Positions 46,043 through 56,254 of a stretch of 64,000 nucleotides of DNA are shown here, piece after piece; positions within the stretch are counted from its first letter, which is position 1; each line of letters opens with the position of its first letter. The notes beneath the pieces were generated by a model. It searched no databases. It was not told where the DNA came from and was given only the letters and a program-made list of their open reading frames with translations. The stretch comes from Thioalkalivibrio sp. HK1 (GTDB lineage Bacteria > Pseudomonadota > Gammaproteobacteria > HK1): contig JFBG01000014.1 of the NCBI GenBank assembly GCA_000583135.1, positions 1-64,000 of the forward strand, given 5' to 3'. Made by a program: the position numbers and the translations under genes.

Positions 46043-46915
46043 ATGACCCGATCCCGACCCGCTCCCCGCTTCTTCGTCGCCGCCCTCGTCTTGGCGATCG
46101 CTTGGCTATCGATGCGCCCCTTGTCCGCACAAACCGTCGATATCCAAGGACCGCCGACGAGAGCCCTCTTGGTCGAGCTCTTCACCTCCGAGGGCTGCAG
46201 CAGCTGTCCTCCGGCGGAGAAATGGCTCAACGCCTTGAAGGATCGAGACGATCTGTGGCAACGGGTGGTGCCGATCGCATTGCATGTGGATTATTGGGAT
46301 TACATCGGCTGGCCGGATCGATTCGCCACCTCGAAGAACAGCCTCCGCCAGCGCACATACCGCAAGGACGGGCTCTCTCGCGGGGTCTACACCCCCGGAC
46401 TCTTCGTCGGCGGACGGGAATGGCGGGGTTGGTTTCGAAACCGGGAACTCGATCTCGCCGAGGCCGGAAAACGGATCGGATCGATCCGAATCAAGGCCCG
46501 AGACGGGCATTTCGAAGCGAGTTTCGAGGCTCTTTCCCCGGCGGTGATCCAAGCCCCGGCCCTGGATCTGCATATCGCCCGCATCGGCTTCGATCTCGAA
46601 ACTTCGATCCTCGCCGGAGAAAACCGCGGCCGCACCTTGCACCACGACTTCGTATCCCTTGGCCGAAGCGTGCATCGACTCGTGCGCACCGATGACGCCG
46701 GCGATATCTTTTGGCGAGCCCGAGGAGCCCTGCCCGAAGCGATCGTATCCGCCGAGCGAGAGGGGATCGTGGCTTGGGTGAGTCCGGCGGGAGAACTGCC
46801 TCCGATTCAAGCCGCCGGCGGCTTGTTCGACATCGAAGGGAACAAGGAGATCGCCGATCGGGGCGATGCTCTCGATTCGCCCACCCCAAGGCTTCGTACT
46901 TTCCCCGGACTTTGA
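46043..46915 (+). CDS. DUF1223 secreted protein with thioredoxin-like start
   Basis: Protein of 290 aa. N-terminal signal/anchor (FFVAALVLAIAWLSMRPLSAQ), then the family start ALLVELFTSEGCSSCPPAEKWL with a CxxC-like CSSC, HVDYWDYIGWPD, YTPGLFVGGREW. DUF1223 proteins are periplasmic, of unknown function, with a thioredoxin-fold N-terminus and an Ig-like C-terminal part. The start at 46043 lies 22 bp after the CoxM stop. The last 20 residues (ADRGDALDSPTPRLRTFPGL) are divergent. Confidence 0.9.
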   Translation: MTRSRPAPRFFVAALVLAIAWLSMRPLSAQTVDIQGPPTRALLVELFTSEGCSSCPPAEKWLNALKDRDDLWQRVVPIALHVDYWDYIGWPDRFATSKNSLRQRTYRKDGLSRGVYTPGLFVGGREWRGWFRNRELDLAEAGKRIGSIRIKARDGHFEASFEALSPAVIQAPALDLHIARIGFDLETSILAGENRGRTLHHDFVSLGRSVHRLVRTDDAGDIFWRARGALPEAIVSAEREGIVAWVSPAGELPPIQAAGGLFDIEGNKEIADRGDALDSPTPRLRTFPGL

Positions 46916-46964
46916 GTATCGATCGGAATCGTCGGGGATATCGAGAGGCCTTTCGGCAAGACAT

Positions 46965-47020
46965 AAAAAAGCGCCTTCGAAAAGGGGCGGATCATCTTCG
47001 CCGGCCCATCTTCGAAGGCG
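46965..47020 (-). terminator. Terminator for the netrin/TIMP-like gene
   Basis: On the minus strand CGCCTTCGAA (47020-47011) pairs with TTCGAAGGCG (46981-46972), followed by CTTTTTTATG (46971-46962). The loop is about 29 nt. It lies 56 bp after the stop of the minus-strand gene and also faces the end of the DUF1223 gene. Confidence 0.7.
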
Positions 47021-47075
47021 ATTCGAGTGATACTCGGCGCAAGCGGTGCTAGATCAGTTGTCAAGGGCCCTCTCG

Positions 47076-47543
47076 TCAATCGATCAGCGACTTCAGTTCC
47101 AAGGCCTTCTCCCTCGGATCGAGGCGATCGATCTGCCGACTGCCGCTGCAGATATCGATTCGCAGGTCGTCCTCGTCGAGAAATATCATATAGAGCGAAC
47201 CCACCTCCATCCTCACCCCGCAATCGCCACCGCCCATCCCGGTGCGAAGCGTTTCCCGATCCCCGATCTCGCCCTTTATCCGATAACGGGGCTCGAAGAT
47301 CGCCTCGACCCGCTCCCACTCGTCCATGAGACCTGACGCTTCACCGTCGGCGGCGGATGCCCCTGGCGAAACTTTCGGCTCGATGATCCTCGCCTCCATC
47401 AAGCGCCCGATGAAAATGCGAGCGGATCGATCGACATGCTGATCGAGGGTCGCCTCCACGCAACTGCAAGCCAGCCCCGAACGGGGGGCGAGGGCCAAAA
47501 CCGCCAAGAGCGCAAAAAGCGCATGTCCCTTCCATCGTTTCAT
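47076..47543 (-). CDS. Secreted netrin/TIMP-like (NTR) domain protein
   Basis: Protein of 155 aa. Signal peptide (MKRWKGHALFALLAVLALAPRSGLA) with cleavage directly before CSCVEATLDQHVDRSARIFIGRLMEARI, the N-terminal CxC arrangement of NTR/TIMP-like domains; later DCGVRMEVGSLYMIFL and DICSGSRQID supply partner cysteines. Such bacterial proteins are extracytoplasmic and uncharacterised. It begins 2 bp after the HNH-family gene stop, so the two are likely one transcript, and ends at a terminator. The role is unknown. Confidence 0.75.
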   Translation of the reverse strand: MKRWKGHALFALLAVLALAPRSGLACSCVEATLDQHVDRSARIFIGRLMEARIIEPKVSPGASAADGEASGLMDEWERVEAIFEPRYRIKGEIGDRETLRTGMGGGDCGVRMEVGSLYMIFLDEDDLRIDICSGSRQIDRLDPREKALELKSLID

Positions 47544-47544
47544 T

Positions 47545-48483
47545 TCAGCCTCGCTCTTTGAAACGTTCGAATCGCATCGCAAGGCGATCGCGATGCGGAC
47601 GATCTTGCATCCTCTCGGGAAGCGATATCTTCGTACCTTGCAATCCTACCAACGAATCCAGCATCGGAGCATGATCGTACCCGCTCAATCGCTCGGATAG
47701 ATGCAAGCGATAATCGGCATCGATACCGATCAAATCCTCCTCGAACGCCGCATGATGCATCCTCGAAAGCAGCAATCCGTCTCGCACCTCGAAATGGGCG
47801 ATGCGATCCGTTCGGATCGGCAAGATACGCGCCACCTCCACCAACTTCGCATCTCGCAGGCGCGATATGGCACAGCGATGGTCGTATGCTTGGCTGACCG
47901 CCATCTTGAACCATGTATCGTGCAGGCGCCGTTTATATAAAGACAGGGCGTAGCGGCGTTGACTCAAGTTAGGGGCGGGCAATATCTCTTGATCCGGAAG
48001 ACCGAAGGAGATGCCCGCTTTGAATCCATCGGCATCCCAAGCGGTGATATAGCTCGGCATCAACACCTGATAACGCCCGGGGGCGACCCCTAAAAAGTAG
48101 ATGATCCGGATTTCATTTTCCATCGCCGCGCGAAGATGACGATTTTGCGCCCGCTTCGGATCGCGGCTCATGAAGGCGTAATCCAGACTCTCTTCGCTTT
48201 CGAATACCCTTTTTCGGATATCTTGTTGATCGTCATACCAAACGCGTCCCCCGGGCCTGGGGAAGACGGTTTTGATCGAAAGCAAAAATCGCATCCTCGC
48301 CGGCTTGTGGATCCCCATCTGCGGATGAACGATGGTCATCCGCTGCCCGCCGAAATCGAATCCCCTCCTCAGCTCGATTTCCTCGATACAACCGTCTCGA
48401 TCGACATTGTGGCGAACATGACGAAATGCCGCCCTTCGAATCACGGCATCGGGATCGTCTTCGATCATTTCAAAGCCCCCCAT
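47545..48483 (-). CDS. HNH-endonuclease-family protein with altered catalytic residues
   Basis: Protein of 312 aa matching full-length bacterial HNH endonucleases of the restriction-like type: an N-terminal region (ELRRGFDFGGQRMTIVHPQMGIHKPARM), a middle RRLHDTWFKMAVSQAYDHRCAISRLR and a C-terminal LVGLQGTKISLPERMQDRPHRDRLAMRFERF. Where the family has AAHI and RNGL, this protein has VARI and RDGL, so the first catalytic His and the Asn are replaced; the HHAAF histidines remain. It may be inactive. It is upstream of the NTR-like gene and divergent from a broken toxin-antitoxin locus. Confidence 0.75.
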   Translation of the reverse strand: MGGFEMIEDDPDAVIRRAAFRHVRHNVDRDGCIEEIELRRGFDFGGQRMTIVHPQMGIHKPARMRFLLSIKTVFPRPGGRVWYDDQQDIRKRVFESEESLDYAFMSRDPKRAQNRHLRAAMENEIRIIYFLGVAPGRYQVLMPSYITAWDADGFKAGISFGLPDQEILPAPNLSQRRYALSLYKRRLHDTWFKMAVSQAYDHRCAISRLRDAKLVEVARILPIRTDRIAHFEVRDGLLLSRMHHAAFEEDLIGIDADYRLHLSERLSGYDHAPMLDSLVGLQGTKISLPERMQDRPHRDRLAMRFERFKERG

Positions 48484-48642
48484 CGACGCTTTTTTCCGGC
48501 CTCGAATCTTTGTTTCACACCCCGAAGTTCACGGTGATCGGATGCCCTTTTTCATCGAGGCATGCACGATGAAAGGGCGATGAATTCCCCCGCAACGATT
48601 GTAATGATATGTTGCAATCCATTTTCTTTGCAGAGAAATAAA

Positions 48643-49218
48643 ATGCAAGCCCCATCTCCCGGCGATCGCATCACGCTACGGGATGTATCGGATTATTTGA
48701 ATTTGAAGACCGATCACATCCCCAAGGTCGAACGAATGCTCCTTGGGGAAGCCGCCCGATGATCGAAGATCGATTCTGTATCGATACCAGCGCATTGATT
48801 CATGCTTAGGGCTCCTATCCTATCCGGAATTTTCCGTCCTTTTTTAAATCGCATCGACGACCTCATCGATGCGGATCGACTATGCGCATCCATCGAGGTC
48901 CTGAACGAAATAAAAAAACGCAATGACGGTCTGTTGAGGTGGGCCAACGAGCGGCTTTCGATATTTGTCGATATCGAAGGAGACGATCTGCAGATCAAAG
49001 TTGCGGATATCCTGCGTCGCTACCCTCGCCTTGTCGATACCCGCAAGAATCGTTCGGCCGCCGATCCCTTCGTGATCGCCGTTGCCGGCCTTGGCGAACC
49101 CCCTTTCGTGGTCATCACCCTACAAGGCCCGACCAACGTTATCGAAAAGCCGAATATCCCCGATGTATGCGTTGATATGGGTCTTGATTGGATTTCCGAT
49201 CGTGGACTTGATCGTTAG
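48643..49218 (+). pseudogene. Broken ImmA-XRE antitoxin / DUF4411 (PIN-like) toxin locus
   Basis: 48643-48762 encodes only a C-terminal scrap resembling ImmA/IrrE antitoxins (GDRITLRDVSDYLNLKTDHIPKVERMLLG); the XRE and metallopeptidase parts are missing. Its stop overlaps an ATG at 48759 that begins the toxin: MIEDRFCIDTSALIHA then TAG at 48807 where the family has Trp, then GSYPIRNFPSFF, then a frame change within the T-run at 48839-48845 into LNRIDDLIDADRL ... NIPDVCVDMG, ending 49218. Trp-to-stop plus a frameshift plus antitoxin truncation show decay of the whole module. Confidence 0.82.
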
Positions 49219-49276
49219 AGAGGACTGGCGCTTTTAGATCGCCCATCTCCGGTGATCGGAAGAATAGCGATAGCGA

Positions 49277-50728
49277 TCAGCCGATCCAAGCCAGGTCAGG
49301 GCGCCGCTCATGCCATCTCGTCATGCGCTCGAAGGTGCGGCCGATGCGCAAGATGCCGGCTTCGTCGAAAGGTCGTCCGTAGATCATCAACCCCACCGGG
49401 AATCCCTTCTCGGTATATCCGCAAGGGACGCTCAGCCCGCAAAGATCGAGGATATTGCCGATCGTGGTATTCCTGAGCATCTGCAAATTGAACCTTGTAT
49501 AGTCATCGAGGCTGCGCATCGCCTCCTCGACCGACGGCGGCGGGATCATCACCGTGGGGCAAAGCAGGGCGTCGATATCGGCCAGCCTGTCGAGCGCTCG
49601 CCGCCGCAATGCCTCCCAAGAGCGCACCGTCTTGATATATTCATGGGCCGGGATATCGCGCCCCCTTTCGATGCGACCGGCCACCACGGGATCCACCTTG
49701 GCCCCCTCGGATTCGAGCAGATCGGCGTAGACGGAATAGGCCTCGGCGGCGATGATCAGGCCTCGAGGATTGAGCTCCATGGCTTGGGTGGCCTCGTCGA
49801 AATCGATATCGACCACCCGAGCGCCGCATGATTCGAATGTGGCAATGGCATCTCGCACGCAGCGCTCGACCTCCGAATCGCAATCATCGAAAAAGACCCG
49901 ACGGGGCACGCCGAGAACGAGATCCTTCGCCTTGCGATCGATCTCCTTGGAAACGCTGCCGAAGGTGCGCCCCGAGGTGGTGGGATCGTCGGCATCCGGG
50001 CCTTGAATCGCATCGAGCACAAGGGCCGCATCCATCGTTCGGCGCACCAAGGGACCGACGGTATCGAGGCTGTGGCTCAAGGGCTGCACCCCGGCTCGGC
50101 TGACCCTGCCGACAGTGGTCTTGAGTCCGGTGATCCCGCACACCGCCGCCGGGATGCGCACCGATCCGCCGGTATCGCTGCCCAAGGCCATCGGCGCCAT
50201 CCCCGCCGCCACCGCCACCCCGCTGCCGGAACTCGACCCCCCCGGCACATGAGGGAGCGCATGCCATGGATTGTGCGGGGTTCCGTGATGGTGATTGATG
50301 CCGACCCCGCCGTAGGCGAACTGCACGGTATTGGTCTTGCCGAGCAGCACCATCCCCGCCCGATTCAAAGAGGCGACGACCGCGCAATCGCGCTTTGCGA
50401 TATTGTCTTCGAGCAATGGAGAGCCGGCGGTGGTGGGCAACCCCGCCACATCGTAAAGATCCTTGGCCGCATAAGGAATGCCGTGCAAGGGACCCAAGTC
50501 GACACCCGCTTCGAAGAGATCGTCGGCGGCCTTGGCCTGCGCCAACGCCCGCTTCTCGCATACGAGCCTAAAGGCGTTGAGGCGGGGATTTCGTTCATGG
50601 ATGCGGGCGAGAAAATGCTCGGTGATCGCAACCGAAGTCAAATTCCCCGCACGAAGATCCTCGGCCAGCGAAGTGCAGGTCTTTTCGTGGATATCCTGTT
50701 CGATGGGACGGTTTTTCTCTTTGGACAT
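49277..50728 (-). CDS. Amidase signature family hydrolase
   Basis: Protein of 483 aa. The Ser-cisSer-Lys triad is visible: Lys in HGIPYAAKDLYDVAG, Ser/Ser in PGGSSSGSGVAVAAGMAPMALGSDTGGSVRIPAA. C-terminal GLSVPCGYTEKGFPVGLMI is also standard. It hydrolyses an amide to acid and ammonia; the substrate is not predictable (GatA-like, but no gatB/gatC nearby). It is downstream of cobS-cobT and a small membrane protein on the same strand, with a 124-bp gap. Confidence 0.93.
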   Translation of the reverse strand: MSKEKNRPIEQDIHEKTCTSLAEDLRAGNLTSVAITEHFLARIHERNPRLNAFRLVCEKRALAQAKAADDLFEAGVDLGPLHGIPYAAKDLYDVAGLPTTAGSPLLEDNIAKRDCAVVASLNRAGMVLLGKTNTVQFAYGGVGINHHHGTPHNPWHALPHVPGGSSSGSGVAVAAGMAPMALGSDTGGSVRIPAAVCGITGLKTTVGRVSRAGVQPLSHSLDTVGPLVRRTMDAALVLDAIQGPDADDPTTSGRTFGSVSKEIDRKAKDLVLGVPRRVFFDDCDSEVERCVRDAIATFESCGARVVDIDFDEATQAMELNPRGLIIAAEAYSVYADLLESEGAKVDPVVAGRIERGRDIPAHEYIKTVRSWEALRRRALDRLADIDALLCPTVMIPPPSVEEAMRSLDDYTRFNLQMLRNTTIGNILDLCGLSVPCGYTEKGFPVGLMIYGRPFDEAGILRIGRTFERMTRWHERRPDLAWIG

Positions 50729-50852
50729 TTCATCGCTCCCGATCTTCGATAGGCCTTATCATCAATCGTTTTTTTCGTGATTCGAGCGCAAAGGGGGTAG
50801 CCGAGAAAGAAGGCGGATCCGACCTCCACGAGCGATCCCGCTTAGGTCGCTA

Positions 50853-51323
50853 TCAACCGCAAAACCACAAACCCCGGTTGGGGATCACGAGGCGAACGAA
50901 GGAGGCCGACTCCAAAGCATCGACGGATCGACTATCCCCGGGGACCGTCGATACCACATACCAATGTGCAAGATCCATCTTGCGCTCGAAATGAATCCCC
51001 TCCATCGCATTCAATGCCGCTTCGAAATTCTCGCCCGATATCCCGTCCTCGACCAACGTTGCATATTGCGCACGGCCGTCGATGACATGCCCCGAGGCCC
51101 CGAAGATCGCAAGCTGCGATTGGGCGTAGATATCCAACACCCGAAGACCGAAGGATCCCACTCCATCGAAAAGCCCCGCCCCCAAACCGAAGGCGAAGAG
51201 GAAGGGCACCCCTGCCATCAACAGCGGGCGACGAAGATCGAAAGGCGACATCCGACGACGAGAAGCGTTCGGGGGCTCGGATACCGGGTTCGGCGGCACG
51301 GAAGTGAAAGAGGGATCGGACAT
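50853..51323 (-). CDS. Unrecognised single-pass membrane protein
   Basis: Protein of 156 aa that I do not recognise. Proline-rich cytoplasmic N-terminus, one hydrophobic segment (PLLMAGVPFLFAFGLGAGLFDGVGSFGL) and a soluble domain (IFGASGHVIDGRAQYATLVEDGISGENFEAALNAMEGIHFE...). The frame is intact and lies 166 bp downstream of cobT on the same strand. No Shine-Dalgarno is evident for the ATG at 51323; an in-frame ATG at 51251 (MSPFDL) is an alternative. It could belong to the cobST transcript. Confidence 0.6.
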   Translation of the reverse strand: MSDPSFTSVPPNPVSEPPNASRRRMSPFDLRRPLLMAGVPFLFAFGLGAGLFDGVGSFGLRVLDIYAQSQLAIFGASGHVIDGRAQYATLVEDGISGENFEAALNAMEGIHFERKMDLAHWYVVSTVPGDSRSVDALESASFVRLVIPNRGLWFCG

Positions 51324-51488
51324 GGCGTTCGCAGTCTACACCGCTTCTTTTCGTTTCCTTTTTGCGATGCCCGATCCGATGCCCGCCTCTTAAGTCACTC
51401 ATCGACGGTGCATGAGACGAGGCTCGGCACCGGACATGGTCGATAGGCCTTCGACGATCGCTCCATGAATACCGAGCGAGGGCGCTTT

Positions 51489-53447
51489 TCAACGCTTGGT
51501 CTTTCTTTTCGACGACGGCGGGCGGTCGGAATCGAAAAGATCCGCCAGCTGCTCCATCACCGTCCCCCCGAGCTGCTCGGCATCGACCAAGGTCACCGCC
51601 CTTCGATAATAGCGGGTGACATCGTGGCCGATCCCGATGGCCAGGAGCTCCACCGTATTTTGGCTCTCGATGCGCTCGATCACCTGACGCAGATGCCGCT
51701 CCAGATAGTTGCTCGAATTGACCGAGAGGGTGGAATCGTCCACCGGGGCTCCGTCGCTGATGACCATCAAGATCCGCCGCTGCTCGGGGCAATCCAGCAA
51801 GCGCCTATGGGCCCATTCCAAGGATTCGCCGTCGATATTTTCCTTGAGCAATCCCTCTCGCAGCATCAACCCCAAATTGCGCCTCGCCCGACGCCATGGT
51901 TGACTTGCGGATTTGTAGATGATGTGACGCAGATCGTTGAGTCGCCCCGCATTGCGCCTCTTGCCCTGCGCAAGCCAGCGCTCGCGGGATTGCCCTCCCT
52001 TCCATGCGCAGGTCGTGAACCCCAAAATTTCCACTTTGACCCCGCAGCGCTCGAGGGTCCGGGCGAGGATATCCGCGCTCATCGCCGCCACCATGATCGG
52101 CCGCCCACGCATCGAACCGGAGTTGTCGATCAGCAAACTGACCACCGTATCGCGAAAACCCGTCTCGGTCTCGATCTTGTAGGACAGGGAATGGGCGGGG
52201 TTGGCAACGATCCGGGCCAAGCGGGCGGTATCGAGATAGCCCTCTTCCAGATCGAACTGCCAAGAACGCACCTGACGCGCCAGCAATCGACGCTGAAGGC
52301 GGTTGGCGAGCTTGCCGATGACGCTTTGCAGGTGCGTCAGCTGCTGATCGAGGGTGGAGCGAAGCCGGGTGAGTTCATCGGTCTCGCAAAGCTTGGAGGC
52401 ATCGACGATTTCATCGAAATCGGTGCAGTAGGCGTGATAGTCCTCCGATGAATTCCGGTTCGCCGCGGGCGGCGATGGAAGGAGGGCTTCGCCGGCATCC
52501 CCGCTACCCTCCTCGTCGAGATCGATATCCCCGATCTCGGCGATATCCGCCTGCCCCTCTTCCCCCTCATCTTGGCCGGCATCGCCCGCCTCCAGGCTCT
52601 CATCCCCGCCGGGAAGCGACTGCGCATCGCCTTCGCCGGCATCGCCTTCCTCCTGCGCCCCGGATTGATCCTCGTCCGAGTCTTCCTCGCTTCGATCCTG
52701 CGGCGGATCGACCTGCTCCTCGGGGAATCCCAATCCCAACAGCAGCCGGCGCATCTCCTTGGCATAAGCTGCCTGATCGTCGACATGATCCGCAAGGGAG
52801 GCGAGATCGATCTCGGCCAAGGAGTCGATACGGGCGCGCCACTTCGCAAGGCAGCGATCGGAATCGGCGAAGGCGGCGGAGGCGGCCAAGGGCCGGCCGA
52901 GCATCGCCTCTCGCGCCAACAAGGCGATCATTTCATCGGCGGGCAAACGATCGCTTTCGGCGGTGGCCTCCGGCGCACCCTCCGATTCCAGCTTGCGAAG
53001 GTGAAAGGCCAACGCGGCATCCAAGTTGACGGCGACCCCGGCCATCGAGCGCGCCCCGATGCACTCGTACCGAGCCTTTTCCAAGGCATCGTAGATACGG
53101 CGAGCCGGAGGGGCTGCGGGCAAGCGGCGGGCATGGAGAGCCGAATCGTGATGGCGCTCCTTCAAGGCTTGGGAATCAGCCTGCCCTCGAGCCCGCTCCA
53201 CTTGATCCCGGGGCAACGAGGCATCGAGGCGATCGATCCTGACCACGGTTCCCGAAGCGGTTCGATCCTTGGCGGATCCGCCTCGACCACCGCCGCTCTC
53301 GCCTGCGTACTCGACCTCGAGGGCCGGGTTTTGCCCCAGCGCCCGCACCGCGGCCGACGCCGATCGCCGGAATTCATCGAGTCGATCATCCTTTTTGGGA
53401 TCGACGGCGCGAACCCGATTCGAGCGCTGCTTGACTTTCGTGCTCAT
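51489..53447 (-). CDS. cobT: Aerobic cobaltochelatase subunit CobT
   Basis: Protein of 652 aa. The N-terminal third is CobT-specific ([30 protein letters not shown]), the centre (about 250-330) is a long acidic Glu/Asp/Gly low-complexity region, and the C-terminus is a von Willebrand A domain with the MIDAS motif [12 protein letters not shown] plus the conserved FTTCAWKGG and [11 protein letters not shown]. With CobS it forms the AAA+ complex that helps CobN insert cobalt into hydrogenobyrinic acid a,c-diamide. It lies 133 bp downstream of cobS. cobN is not in the window. Confidence 0.96.
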   Translation of the reverse strand: MSTKVKQRSNRVRAVDPKKDDRLDEFRRSASAAVRALGQNPALEVEYAGESGGGRGGSAKDRTASGTVVRIDRLDASLPRDQVERARGQADSQALKERHHDSALHARRLPAAPPARRIYDALEKARYECIGARSMAGVAVNLDAALAFHLRKLESEGAPEATAESDRLPADEMIALLAREAMLGRPLAASAAFADSDRCLAKWRARIDSLAEIDLASLADHVDDQAAYAKEMRRLLLGLGFPEEQVDPPQDRSEEDSDEDQSGAQEEGDAGEGDAQSLPGGDESLEAGDAGQDEGEEGQADIAEIGDIDLDEEGSGDAGEALLPSPPAANRNSSEDYHAYCTDFDEIVDASKLCETDELTRLRSTLDQQLTHLQSVIGKLANRLQRRLLARQVRSWQFDLEEGYLDTARLARIVANPAHSLSYKIETETGFRDTVVSLLIDNSGSMRGRPIMVAAMSADILARTLERCGVKVEILGFTTCAWKGGQSRERWLAQGKRRNAGRLNDLRHIIYKSASQPWRRARRNLGLMLREGLLKENIDGESLEWAHRRLLDCPEQRRILMVISDGAPVDDSTLSVNSSNYLERHLRQVIERIESQNTVELLAIGIGHDVTRYYRRAVTLVDAEQLGGTVMEQLADLFDSDRPPSSKRKTKR

Positions 53448-53580
53448 GGCAAATAATCGGTGGGAATTTTGTTCTTCGGCAAAATCGCATCCGGCGCCGA
53501 GCCGGTGGCGCCAAGGAAATCCGCGAGCGATACGATCCTCGGCGGCCAAGGGTCGGTCCGATGCATCGGGCTCGGTGATT

Positions 53581-54585
53581 TCAATTCAACTTGGCCTCGA
53601 CACCGGTCTCCGCAAGCTCGGTATCGAAGCAACGCTGGTAGTACTCGGCGAAGATCGGACGCTCCACTTCGTCGCATTTATTGAGGAAGGTCAGCCGGAA
53701 AGCGAAATCCATACTCCCTGCGAAAATGCGAACGTTCTGCGCCCATGTGATCACGGTCCGCGGACTCATGACCGTCGACACATCCCCGGCGGCAAAACCC
53801 GATCGGGTGAGCGCGGCGAGTTCGACCATCGCTGCGACCTGTTCGCGGCCCTCGGGGTTGTCGTATTCCGGAGCCTTGGCGATGACGATATCGCACTCCG
53901 CTTCATGGCGCAGGTAATTGAGGGTCGCAACCAGACTCCAACGATCCATCTGTCCCTGATTGATCTGCTGGGTTCCGTGATAGAGCCCGGTGGTATCGCC
54001 CAAGCCGACGGTATTGGAGGTGGCGAAGAGGCGAAAGGCGGCATGGGGATGCAGCACCCGCGATTGATCGAGGAGGGTGAGACGACCCTCGGCCTCCAAA
54101 ACTCGCTGGATGACGAACATCACATCCGGCCGACCGGCATCGTATTCATCGAAGACTAAGGCGCAGGCGTGCTGATAGGCCCAAGGAAGAATGCCCTCGC
54201 GAAATTCGGTTACCTGCTTGCCGTCTCGCAGCACGATGGCATCCTTGCCCACCAAATCGATACGGCTGATATGGCTATCGAGATTGATGCGAATGCAAGG
54301 CCAGTTGAGCCTTGCCGCGACCTGCTCGATATGGGTGGATTTACCGGTGCCGTGATATCCCTGAATCAGCACGCGGCGGTTATGGGCGAAACCGGCGAGG
54401 ATGGCAAGCGTGGTATCGGGATCGAAACGATAGGCGCTGTCCACATTGGGAACATGTTCGGTGGCTTCGCTGAAGGCCGGCACTTCGAGATCGCTATCGA
54501 TATTGAAGGCCCGGCGCACCGAGACCTTGGTATCCGGCAGATGCCGAGGGGTGGATAGCGAAGTGGAAGGGGTCGTCGATGACAT
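53581..54585 (-). CDS. cobS: Aerobic cobaltochelatase subunit CobS (AAA+ ATPase)
   Basis: Protein of 334 aa. Walker [38 protein letters not shown], Walker [20 protein letters not shown], sensor [29 protein letters not shown], and C-terminal [16 protein letters not shown]. The motor subunit of the cobaltochelatase. The start at 54585 (MSSTT) fits the family; the frame extends 34 codons upstream. Divergent from the heme A synthase gene. The short palindrome at 54610-54625 just upstream could be an operator. Confidence 0.97.
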   Translation of the reverse strand: MSSTTPSTSLSTPRHLPDTKVSVRRAFNIDSDLEVPAFSEATEHVPNVDSAYRFDPDTTLAILAGFAHNRRVLIQGYHGTGKSTHIEQVAARLNWPCIRINLDSHISRIDLVGKDAIVLRDGKQVTEFREGILPWAYQHACALVFDEYDAGRPDVMFVIQRVLEAEGRLTLLDQSRVLHPHAAFRLFATSNTVGLGDTTGLYHGTQQINQGQMDRWSLVATLNYLRHEAECDIVIAKAPEYDNPEGREQVAAMVELAALTRSGFAAGDVSTVMSPRTVITWAQNVRIFAGSMDFAFRLTFLNKCDEVERPIFAEYYQRCFDTELAETGVEAKLN

Positions 54586-55063
54586 GGATTTTTCGGCTCG
54601 CTTTGGATAAGTGTCGGTCGACACTGCAAGAATTTGGAAGGCTTGTCGGAAAAGATCCGAAGTATCGGTGCGTGGATAAAACGACACCCCGTCCCCGATC
54701 CCTTAAGAATAAAGGCAAAGAGCCCTCGGCGCATCCATGGATCGCCGAAGGCGACGATGCGCGATGCCTTTGCGAAAGACGATGGTGCAGGGGATCGAAC
54801 GGATCTCGATATCGCTTGGAAGACGAACTTTTTTTCGGGGGTCTTTTTTCGAATTCCCGGTGGATTTCCTTGACACTCCCGATCTTCATCCGCCACCCGC
54901 GGCCTTGCACGATCGGTCGAATCATCGAGCGATCGATGACAGGCCCCGAAGGAAGGCATTATCATTGCCTCGATACCGATTCATCGCTTGGATCGCATCG
55001 TTGCCGAAAAGCGCCGGAAAGCGCGAAAACGCTTTTTTACCCCTCATCGGAAGAAGGATCGCC
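54586..55063. promoter_or_regulatory. Divergent region between cobS and heme A synthase
   Basis: About 480 bp holding both promoters. Features: a 7+2+7 palindrome AGTGTCGGTCGACACT at 54610-54625, 24 bp upstream of the cobS start, and a perfect TTGACA at 54870-54875 without a matching -10. No cobalamin riboswitch box is recognisable and no gene is seen. Confidence 0.4.
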
Positions 55064-56236
55064 TTGACCACCTCCTCCATCGATTCTTTCGGCCCCGATG
55101 CACGATATGGAGCCCATATCGAGGCGAAGGACAAGCGAGATCGCCTCGTGCGGGCCGTCGGTTGGTGGCTGATAGTCTGCGCCGGCCTCGTCAGCGTGAT
55201 GGTCGTCGTCGGGGGGCTGACCCGCCTGACCGGATCCGGCTTGTCGATGGTCCGGTGGGAGCCGATCTCGGGGACGATCCCCCCGATCGGCGATCACGCT
55301 TGGCAGATCGAATTCGATGCCTATCGCGCCTCCCCCGAGTACCGATTGATCAATCGCGGCATGTCCTTGGAGGATTTCAAGGGCATCTTCTGGATGGAAT
55401 ATGCGCACCGGCTACTCGGTCGCGCTCTCGGCCTCGCCTTCGCCCTTCCCTTCCTCTTTTTTCTCGTGCGTCGGGCAATCCCCCCGGGGATGATCTTGCC
55501 GATCTCGGGTTTGTTCGTGCTCGGCGCCGCGCAAGGATTCCTCGGCTGGTATATGGTGAAAAGCGGGTTGGTGGACGAGCCTCGGGTCAGCCCCTTGCGC
55601 TTGGCGGCACACCTCGGATTGGCCGCCGCCATCTTGGTCGGGCTCTTGGCGTCGGGATTGCGAATCCTCGCCCCGCAAGCAAGCGCCCTTTCGAGGACGC
55701 GATCGGCCACCCCCGCAGGGACTTCGAGGGGCTTGGGTTTCTCACCTGGGTTCGCGCCGAAGACCGCACTCGCTCGGCGCTTGACGATCGCCGCAACAGT
55801 GATGGTCTTTGCGACCTTGATCGTCGGAGCCATCGTCGCCGGCCTCGATGCCGGGTTGGTCTATCCGACATTTCCGAAGATGGGGGCATTTTGGATCCCG
55901 CCGGGGATCCTCGATCTCTCCCCGTGGTGGAATAATCTTTGGGAGAATCCGGTCGCCGCCCAGTTCGTCCATCGCTGGCTGGCGATGCTCACCGTCTTGT
56001 CGATCGCCGGGGCATGGGTGGCGATCGTCGGAATCGAAGGTCGCCGCAAGGTCCGCTCGATGGCCCACGCCTGCCTGCTGATGGCCTTGCTGCAAGCGGG
56101 ATTGGGGATTTCCACCTTGCTGCTCCATGTCCCCATCGCCGTCGCCGCCGCCCATCAATTCGGAGCCATCCTTTTATTGAGCGGCCTCGTGGCCTTGATC
56201 CACTTTCTCCCGGGATCATCCGAGCATCCGGCATGA
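55064..56236 (+). CDS. ctaA: Heme A synthase (COX15/CtaA)
   Basis: Integral membrane protein of 390 aa that oxidises the C8 methyl of heme O to give heme A for aa3-type oxidases. The four heme-ligand histidine regions are present: MEYAHRLLGR, LRLAAHLGLA, FVHRWLAML and AAHQFGA; also VVVGGLTRLTGSGLSMVRWEP, typical of the alphaproteobacterial/mitochondrial type. About 30 residues (QASALSRTRSATPAGTSRG...) between the halves form an unusual soluble insert. No ATG is suitably placed; a TTG at 55064 follows AAGGA and matches the homology start. sixA follows after 18 bp. Confidence 0.93.
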   Translation: MTTSSIDSFGPDARYGAHIEAKDKRDRLVRAVGWWLIVCAGLVSVMVVVGGLTRLTGSGLSMVRWEPISGTIPPIGDHAWQIEFDAYRASPEYRLINRGMSLEDFKGIFWMEYAHRLLGRALGLAFALPFLFFLVRRAIPPGMILPISGLFVLGAAQGFLGWYMVKSGLVDEPRVSPLRLAAHLGLAAAILVGLLASGLRILAPQASALSRTRSATPAGTSRGLGFSPGFAPKTALARRLTIAATVMVFATLIVGAIVAGLDAGLVYPTFPKMGAFWIPPGILDLSPWWNNLWENPVAAQFVHRWLAMLTVLSIAGAWVAIVGIEGRRKVRSMAHACLLMALLQAGLGISTLLLHVPIAVAAAHQFGAILLLSGLVALIHFLPGSSEHPA

Positions 56237-56254
56237 TGTCGGGGTGAATCGACG

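Noticed and set aside
48759..49218. Programmed frameshift or stop read-through in the DUF4411 toxin
   Set aside because: A TAG and a frameshift would both have to be bypassed, and the antitoxin is also truncated. Decay is simpler.
54610..54625. Cobalamin riboswitch upstream of cobS
   Set aside because: Only a short palindrome is present. The conserved B12-box and the multi-stem architecture are not visible.
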